Of a stretch of DNA of 64,000 bases, positions 58,234 through 64,000 are shown piece by piece. Under the pieces are notes generated by a model, which did not search any database, had not been told where the DNA came from, and saw nothing but the letters and a program-made list of their open reading frames with translations. The stretch is from Ancylostoma caninum (Eukaryota; Nematoda; Chromadorea; Rhabditida; Ancylostomatidae), in assembly GCA_037903475.1 (NCBI GenBank), contig JBAJFG010000330.1:62001-126000 (forward strand), read 5' to 3'. The position numbers were made by a program, and so were the translations under genes. The number at the start of each line of letters is the position of its first letter. Position 1 is the stretch's first letter.

Positions 58234-58430
58234 CTATGTATTGTACGTGTTTCCCGTATGTTCATATCAACCTGCGTAATATATAAGCGGCTTAACAAAC
58301 ATACTTTCTACATATTTATGTTTCTTACCCAGTATTTACGCTGATGCTACATGTGCTTCTAGAGGAGCGTAGCGGTGTCGGTCGCTGCGGCTGAGACGAC
58401 CAGGGTTCACAACAATACCGAACACTTTGC

Positions 58431-58998
58431 TATTCACAACCCCAAAAACAAGTTTTCAGCCCAGCTTTGCCCTAAAACAACTTGCGAACAAGCTTTTAAA
58501 TAGATCGTTGTCGACAAGCTTGACGTCATCATGCCCCCAAAAACCAAGCTGCCGACAAGCTTTTTTCCCTACAACTTGTCAACGAAGAAGAGAAAAAACA
58601 AGTTGTCGATCAGCCTTCCCAAAAGAACTTGCAAACAAGCCTTTGGCCGAAAAAGTCGTCTACAGCCTTTTAGGTGAACAACCAGTCGACGAAAGAGAGA
58701 GAGCCACACCCGCGTAGCATACAATGCAACCATTGAGGACACCGAGGCAATGGTTGATATGCTACAGTTTTAGGAAAGCGTTCGCTTATCTTCAAGGATA
58801 GTTACGCCATCCTCCACAAGTCCTACCTTGTATTTTGTAGAGCTGACAGATTGTCAGTGAAGAGCTGGTTAGCAACAAGTTCAGACCGTCGACAACCTGT
58901 CGGCATTTAAGATTAAAAAAACAAGTTGTCGACAATCATTTGGACGGACAAGTTGCCGACAAGGAAGTGCAAAACCATGTTGTAGACAAGCTTGCGGA
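58431..58998. repeat. Cluster of AAGCTTGTCGACAAGCTT-like palindromes
   Basis: About a dozen degenerate copies of a palindromic motif centred on GTCGAC (for example ACAAGTTGTCGA, TTGTCGACAAGCTTGACG, AGCTGCCGACAAGC, GTTGTCGACAATC, GTTGCCGACAAGG, GTTGTAGACAAGCTTG) occur at irregular 25-60-base spacing, with a gap at 58730-58860. It is not a simple tandem repeat. Open frames across it are probably by-products. Confidence 0.7.
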
Positions 58999-60339
58999 AA
59001 AGCAAGTTTCAGATGCCATCAGAAACTCGCTCGTGAAATGCTTGGCGATAATTTGCTTTTGGAGTTCTGAGTACAAGGTTGTTGCTGCAATAGCGTCCTC
59101 AAAATCTTTGAATACTTGCGTCTTTTTAACGCATTTTTTACGGGCAGTTTTTCATCCTTTAGCTATGTATTCTGCGTTAAAAGAAGACTATGTTTCTGCC
59201 CTACACAACTGTTCCACCTTTTTCTCCAAGGACATCCCACCAAAACTGCTGTTACAATCTAGACTATGCCGTAAGAAAACGTTCCGATCAATAGAATTCC
59301 TTAGTAGCTGTTCTTTAAGCTCAAGATGAACACATTAAAAATCTAAGCAAACAACCATTCTGGAACAGCAGCTGACTTTCATGAAGGTTTAAGAGATGCT
59401 TGAGATGAATCAGACGCTCTGCATCATCATACTCCTGAAATCAATCGGCAAAATGAAACCAATCGCTGGAGGTCAAATCATGCTACCTCACGATAACATC
59501 AGACCTCACATGGCCAGCTCTGTCACTGTGGCCTGTCAAGAGCTCAATTGAGATTGTTTTGTATGTATCTTCAATCACCTTACTCCTTTTAATTCATCGA
59601 AAGCCTCCCAGTCTCCAATGAACACGAAGAGGGATCAGTGTTTTTCTCCTCAATTTTGCTCTTCCCTTTTAGATCTAGAATGAGGTAAATCAACAACATC
59701 GAGTAAATGCGTGACAATAAGAATTGTAAAGGAGGAATAGCGCTTGTATGTAGAGAGGACCATCTCGGCAAGGAACAGCAACCACGTAGAATTACCTCTG
59801 CAAAAAAAAATCATAGGACATGGTGTTACATTTATACGTAGTTCACGATGTAGCGATGATCCTGCTTGTTTTTCTTTGAAAACATCTAAATCATGCCATC
59901 ATGTTGCAACTGCACAGTTCAATCTGAGAAGTCGTTACCCACTCCAACATCAACAGAGTGATTGCGTTTCATATTAAACGCAAATTGCACTGATAATGAG
60001 AAGTAGATGACGAAAGGAAACTAACATTAGCTACTGCGAGCATTAAAATATGAACGAATAGACCTAATAAAACGAAAATAGGGGTTATGCGCCTCAGGGG
60101 CCTATTCATAACGTCGTCGTCAAAGCAGCACAAATAATCGGTCAAAACTGGCGAAAATCCGACCAAAAACGGCCCAGGAATAAGAAGAATACCACTGGAG
60201 ATCCACTAGCAGCGGGCTGGCAAAATGCCAGCAGCGCCTGCATCTCTACGCCTGCCTGCAGGCTGGCGGCGAGCTAACTCGCCCGAGCCCGCACCTTTTT
60301 GTCGACTTTTGCGTGCAATCCCTAATGATCGTGTAGATA
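58999..60339. other. Intergenic DNA between CNNM and next ORF
   Basis: Frame 58940-59329 is open but is a continuation of the palindrome cluster plus random sequence. 60180-60300 is GC-rich with short hairpins (GGCTGGCAAAATGCCAGC). No supported gene. Confidence 0.4.
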
Positions 60340-60783
60340 TGAAGGAGTACGAAGAAAATGTGGAGATTTTGCCCGAGGTGATTAGGGCTAAGCAGCATGA
60401 AGAAGAGATTCGTGCTAGCATGAACTTTAGTAGAGATTTTCGATCTATGACTTTTGGATATTTTGTCCCAGATCGAGTGAACGGCGTATTATGGTTTTAC
60501 CTACATATTTTTTCTACGTCCTGGAGACTCATTAAGATAACTGAGCCAAGACGTTATCCAAGTACGTTGTGGTTGTGCTATCAACACAGCTGGCTACATC
60601 ACTTTTTCGAACAGCTACAAGTGCTCGTTCATTACGTGCCGCTGATTTGGGCACTTCCTCTGCTATTTTGCCCTTTTTGGAGCGATTCTGAAGCTACTTT
60701 GTCAGAGCAGCATTGCAGTGGACATTCTAAACACATTTTTGTCAGTTCAGTGACACTGCTGCCAGATTTTGGTTCGGTTCTTT
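60340..60783 (+). CDS. Hypothetical ORF or exon, acidic helix
   Basis: After an ATCGTGTAG acceptor-like site, an open frame begins MKEYEENVEILPEVIRAKQH, then EEEIRASMNFSRDFRSMTFG, a hydrophobic region (VNGVLWFYLHIFSTSW) and a cysteine-poor end before a TGA. The first 45 residues look strongly protein-like (acidic amphipathic helix). The remainder is less convincing and may be intron read-through. No recognised family and no companion exons were found within the 3 kb either side, so it may be a leftover of a mobile element or host exon. Confidence 0.3.
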
Positions 60784-61127
60784 GACTTGCTAACATTAGC
60801 TCAATCATGCACCTCATAAATCCATTAATTTTTCCCAGTTGTGCGGTTCTGGCATAACAAGAATCAAGTACCGAGGGGATCGTAACCTGCATTAATACAC
60901 TGCCACAGTTCGTGCTGCTAACACTGGAATTCAACCCCAAGTAATCTGATCTCGATTCTCACTTTGCATTTCAACTTTATTTTCTGTGACTCTTGGTCCC
61001 CAATGTAGGAATCGAGTAGCAGCACATATTTGAACTCTTAAAATTATCTCTGCATTTCCACCTTCTTCGCTGCCCCTCGAGATTCTTGATTGTGGAATAA
61101 TCAATGGAAAAGTTCTTGTTTACAATG

Positions 61128-61133
61128 TTTATT
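61128..61133 (-). terminator. AATAAA polyadenylation signal, collagen gene 1
   Basis: AATAAA on the minus strand 13 bases past the TAA stop of the collagen gene, implying a very short 3' UTR, which is common for cuticle collagens. Confidence 0.6.
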
Positions 61134-61146
61134 TCTTGATTAACGC

Positions 61147-62100
61147 TTAGAGCTTGAAACGAGAAACGAACACAGTGGAACGAGGTGGACAAGGGCAGTA
61201 TGCGGCATCGGGACCAGGAAGACCAGGTCCTCCGGGTTGACCAGGTTGTCCATCGCTTCCTGGGTTTCCTGGGGCTCCAGGCTGTCCTGCTGGACCGGGT
61301 CCACCGGCTCCTCCAGGCTGACCAGCTTGTCCGGGACCTCCTGGATTTCCAGGAGCTCCCTGAGGTCCAGCGGGTCCGGGTCCTCCGGGGGTTCCCTTTC
61401 CAGTTGTGCCGTCTTGACCGGGCTGCCCAGGCTGCCCATTGGATCCTGGATTTCCTGGTGCTCCAGCATCTCCGGGTGGTCCTTGAGGTCCGGGCTGTCC
61501 ATCTTGCCCAGGTGATCCAGGCTGTCCGGGCTGTCCGTCAGGTCCTGGGTTGCCAGGGGCTCCATCTTGACCGGGTAGTCCTTGAGATCCTTGTGGACAT
61601 TTGACACACCCGGAGTCTCTAGGAGGACAAGTCATAGGAGCTAACGTTGATGTGTTGTCTTCCCCAGGCGGGCCGGGTTGTCCAGGTGTACCTGCAGTAC
61701 AGAATTCGGTTTAATTTATCCTTCGAAAGCCATACTGTAAAGTAAACAAACCAGGTGGTCCTGCTTGTCCCGGTGGTCCTGGAGGCCCCGGAGGGCAAAC
61801 TGGCTTCGTGGGCTCGCATTGGCAGAAGGAAGGGAGACCATTATTCTGTCTCTTCTGACGGAAGATGGAGTTGAATGGATTCTCACGTGGCTTAGCGGGA
61901 GGGGTAACGGTGACTTGGAAGTCCATCATCTGAGTCCAGGCAGAGTCGGTCTCAACTCGGAACACGGAGACGCCATCGAGAACCTCGTCGTGGATCTCGT
62001 TGATGGTGTTGTACAGCGAGGGCACAACCACTAAGCAGGCCACGATGGCCAGGATGGAGCAGGCCGACGCCACACCAACGATGAGCTTCTCTTCGAACAT
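61147..62100 (-). CDS. Cuticle collagen, two exons, 297 residues
   Basis: Exon 1 is 62100-61752 and exon 2 is 61691-61147; the 60-bp intron (GTTTGT...CTGCAG) splits a glycine codon. Start is ATG at 62100 ([20 protein letters not shown]). A hydrophobic signal/membrane segment (about residues 5-30) leads into the nematode cuticle collagen N-terminal domain ([13 protein letters not shown]). A furin/BLI-4-type site (FRQKRQ, about 81) is followed by a cysteine box ([10 protein letters not shown]), a first short Gly-X-Y run, [11 protein letters not shown], and a long interrupted Gly-X-Y domain with a GKGT break. The end is [11 protein letters not shown] plus a few residues. Secreted, trimerised and cross-linked into the cuticle of the hypodermis. 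Confidence 0.96.
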
Positions 62101-62129
62101 TTCGCTGACATGTCGTGGGAATCAGAGGC

Positions 62130-62135
62130 TTTATA
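62130..62135 (-). promoter_or_regulatory. TATA box of collagen gene 1
   Basis: TATAAA on the minus strand, 29 bases upstream of the ATG at 62100. Nematode collagen genes usually have a TATA box and very short leaders; this position would start transcription almost at the start codon. Confidence 0.55.
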
Positions 62136-62426
62136 GCTTCGAAGGACTGCATTATCGCATACATGGACTGCTTTTCCCAATTAACCTTGCGTTTCATGTG
62201 ATGCCGCAAAAACTGAAAAGATCATCGAGTTCTTCTGCTTGCATATTTCTTGTCAATGTGTTCGAAGTTCATACAACATACCAATTATAGATGTAAAAAA
62301 TACAAAGGCTTTTTTCCCTTTCGTGACCTTGACTGCGATCTTTTGTTTAAAAAAATTTTTTTGGAAGACAACGTTTTGCTGCACAGGTCTGTCGTGAAGA
62401 AGAACAACAGCGAGGAGTGTTGCTAC

Positions 62427-62898
62427 AGTCCTTACGCGCAATCGGCGGAAAATTTTTGAGTGCGCCCAGAATGGGGCGCGTGCGCGACGCGGCCCTCTTG
62501 TGGCAATGGTCCCCCGTCGTTCGTCAGATTTTTGGCACAGATGAGTTTCTCCTTCATTTTTCTTCCTTGATTGAAGTTTATCTACAGGGGTGAGGCCTCT
62601 GGCTGACCGATGTCTACCGGACGGCCCCGCATGCCTCATAATAACAATAGGAACAAGCATTTGGGGCACGCATGGGGAAAATGTGCAAAATATGAGGCAT
62701 GTGGGACCGTCCCGTCGATATCGGTCAGCCACAGGCCTCACGGCTTCAGATAAACTTTAGTTAAAGAAAAAATGAAAGAAAAACACCTGGGCCAAGAATG
62801 TGACGAACGACTGGGGACCGCTGCCACAAGAGGGCCGCGCCACGCACGCGCCGCATGCTGGGCGAGCGAAAATTTTCCGCCGATTGCGCGTAAGGACT
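62427..62898. repeat. Long palindrome between the two collagen genes
   Basis: 62427-62639 is matched in reverse complement by 62692-62898 at roughly 80% identity. Landmarks: TCCTTACGCGCAATCGGCGG at both outer ends, GCGGCCCTCTTGTGGCA, GTCGTTCGTCA, AGTTTATCT and GTGAGGCCT, then ATGCCTCAT at the centre edges. The loop is about 52 bases. It is likely a fold-back or MITE insertion in the shared intergenic space and lies within about 330 bp of the start of gene 1. Both strands have long open frames as an artefact. Confidence 0.85.
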
Positions 62899-63006
62899 TT
62901 ACTTCCAGTGGAAACTGAAGCAGCTGGATGTCAGTCTTCCCTAAATAACAAACGGTTCGAAGATTGGATGTGTTGCGTCTCAATGTTGAAACAATTGCAT
63001 GCATGA

Positions 63007-63012
63007 CTTTAT
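63007..63012 (-). terminator. AATAAA polyadenylation signal, collagen gene 2
   Basis: Minus-strand AATAAA 75 bases past the stop at 63088. Confidence 0.6.
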
Positions 63013-63087
63013 TCTTCGTGCACCATGGCTTACATAGGCAGAACGTATCAAAAATAGCTACGAATTGCTCCCTTGCTATGTCGACGT

Positions 63088-64000
63088 TTAGTGCTTGAAA
63101 CGAGAAACGAACACAGTGGAACGAGGTGGGCAAGGGCAGTAAGCGGCATCTGTTCCAGGAAGACCTGCTCCTCCGGGCTGTCCAGGCTCTCCATCGCCTC
63201 CTGGGTTTCCTGGAGCTCCAGGCTGTCCGGCTGGACCGGGTCCACCGGGTCCTCCAGGCTGACCAGCCTGTCCGGGACTTCCTGGGTTTCCAGGAGCTCC
63301 CTGAGGTCCAGCGGGTCCAGGTCCTCCGGGGGTTCCCTTTCCGGTTGTGCCATCTTGACCGGGCTGTCCTGGTTGTCCATCGGTTCCTGGGTTTCCTGGT
63401 GCTCCAGCATCTCCGGGTGGTCCTAGAGGTCCAGGTTGTCCATCTTGTCCGGGTGATCCAGGCTGTCCGGGCTGTCCGTCGGGTCCCGGGTTTCCAGGGG
63501 CTCCATCTTGACCGGGTGGTCCTTGAGGTCCTGGTGGGCACTTGACGCATCCGGTATCCTGACCAGGGCAGCTGATTGGAGCATAGGTAGAGGTGTTATC
63601 CTCTCCGGGTGGGCCGGGCTCTCCAGGCTGTCCTACAGAATTTAGAGGTTCACCCATTATATTTAAAACGATAGTAAAAATACATTTGCTTAAATAAGGC
63701 TAACATACCAGGCTGTCCGGGCTCTCCTGGTGGTCCTGGAGGTCCTGGTGGGCAAGTGGGCTTGGTGGGCTCACACTGACAGAAGGCCGGGAGACCGTTG
63801 TTCTGCCTCTTCTGACGGAAGATGGAATTGAAGGGATTCTCACGGGGCTTGGCGGCAGGGGTGACAGAGACTTGGAAGTCCATCATCTGGGTCCAGGCAG
63901 AGTCGGTCTCAACTCGGAACACGGAGACGCCATCGAGAACCTCGTCGTGGATCTCGTTGATGGTGTTGTACAGCGAGGGCACAACCACCAAGCAGGCCAC
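63088..64000 (-). CDS. Cuticle collagen paralogue, 5' end outside window
   Basis: Exon 1 runs off the edge (64000-63709), exon 2 is 63632-63088, and the intron GTATGT...TTCTGTAG is 76 bp. The layout is the same as in gene 1: exon 2 is exactly the same length (545 bases) and the phase is the same. About 19 N-terminal codons are missing, judging from gene 1. Visible: the end of the hydrophobic segment ([20 protein letters not shown]), the [17 protein letters not shown] domain, the FRQKRQ cleavage site, [10 protein letters not shown], a Gly-X-Y run, [11 protein letters not shown], the long Gly-X-Y region with the same GKGT break, and [11 protein letters not shown] before TGA-free end and stop. 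Differences from gene 1 cluster in the Gly-X-Y region and intron. A recent tandem duplication. Confidence 0.95.

Noticed and set aside
61185..61604. Long plus-strand and alternate minus-strand frames over the collagens
   Set aside because: Shadows of the Gly-X-Y repeat; the minus frame with Gly every third residue is the real one.
62253..63550. Minus-strand frames of 162 and 270 codons
   Set aside because: The first is the intercollagen palindrome; the second joins a collagen off-frame (Thr-Arg-rich) to intergenic DNA.

Overview
The window looks like nuclear DNA of a parasitic nematode, most plausibly a strongylid (hookworm or trichostrongylid type). The evidence is two cuticle collagen genes with the nematode N-terminal domain, short phase-consistent introns with TTTCAG-like acceptors, and many decayed RTE, CR1-like, Penelope-like and Tc1/mariner elements. 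Genes are intron-rich and sparse. Nothing looks bacterial: no operons with ribosome sites, no CRISPR, no phage.

Layout. 1-14 kb is mostly gene-free, with fold-back repeats, an AT-rich TTCGAA satellite, a very long GT microsatellite and a TTAA-flanked MITE. 14.7-16.2 kb (minus) holds exon-like pieces of one or two nuclear-protein-like genes, one with a Myb/SANT-like domain. 17.5-18.2 kb is a dead Tc1-like transposase. 18.6-28.3 kb is a nest of mobile DNA: several copies of one Penelope-like element (PLE), each ending in a hammerhead-ribozyme-like motif. They lie in a large inverted duplication that was later hit by a DD37D mariner and by a TA-flanked 1.54-kb element whose empty site survives in the other arm. 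A CR1-like reverse transcriptase fragment follows. 31.6-33.0 kb is another TA-flanked TIR element.

35.2-58.2 kb (plus) is one long gene that I could follow exon by exon. It encodes a divergent CNNM/ancient-conserved-domain (cyclin M) magnesium-transport-family protein with an extracellular N-terminus, DUF21 membrane domain, CBS pair, long linker and basic tail. Its introns are swollen by a 1.23-kb TIR element, a 2.4-kb fold-back element, arrays of a ~60-bp minisatellite, two RTE retrotransposon remnants and a second PLE family.

58.2-61.1 kb is intergenic, with a curious cluster of SalI-centred palindromes. 61.1-64.0 kb (minus) carries two tandem paralogous cuticle collagen genes separated by a 0.47-kb palindrome; the second runs off the window. 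Both should make secreted, furin-processed, disulphide-linked collagens of the exoskeleton.

Exon boundaries come from reading frames, splice dinucleotides and phase only. No transcript or database support was available.
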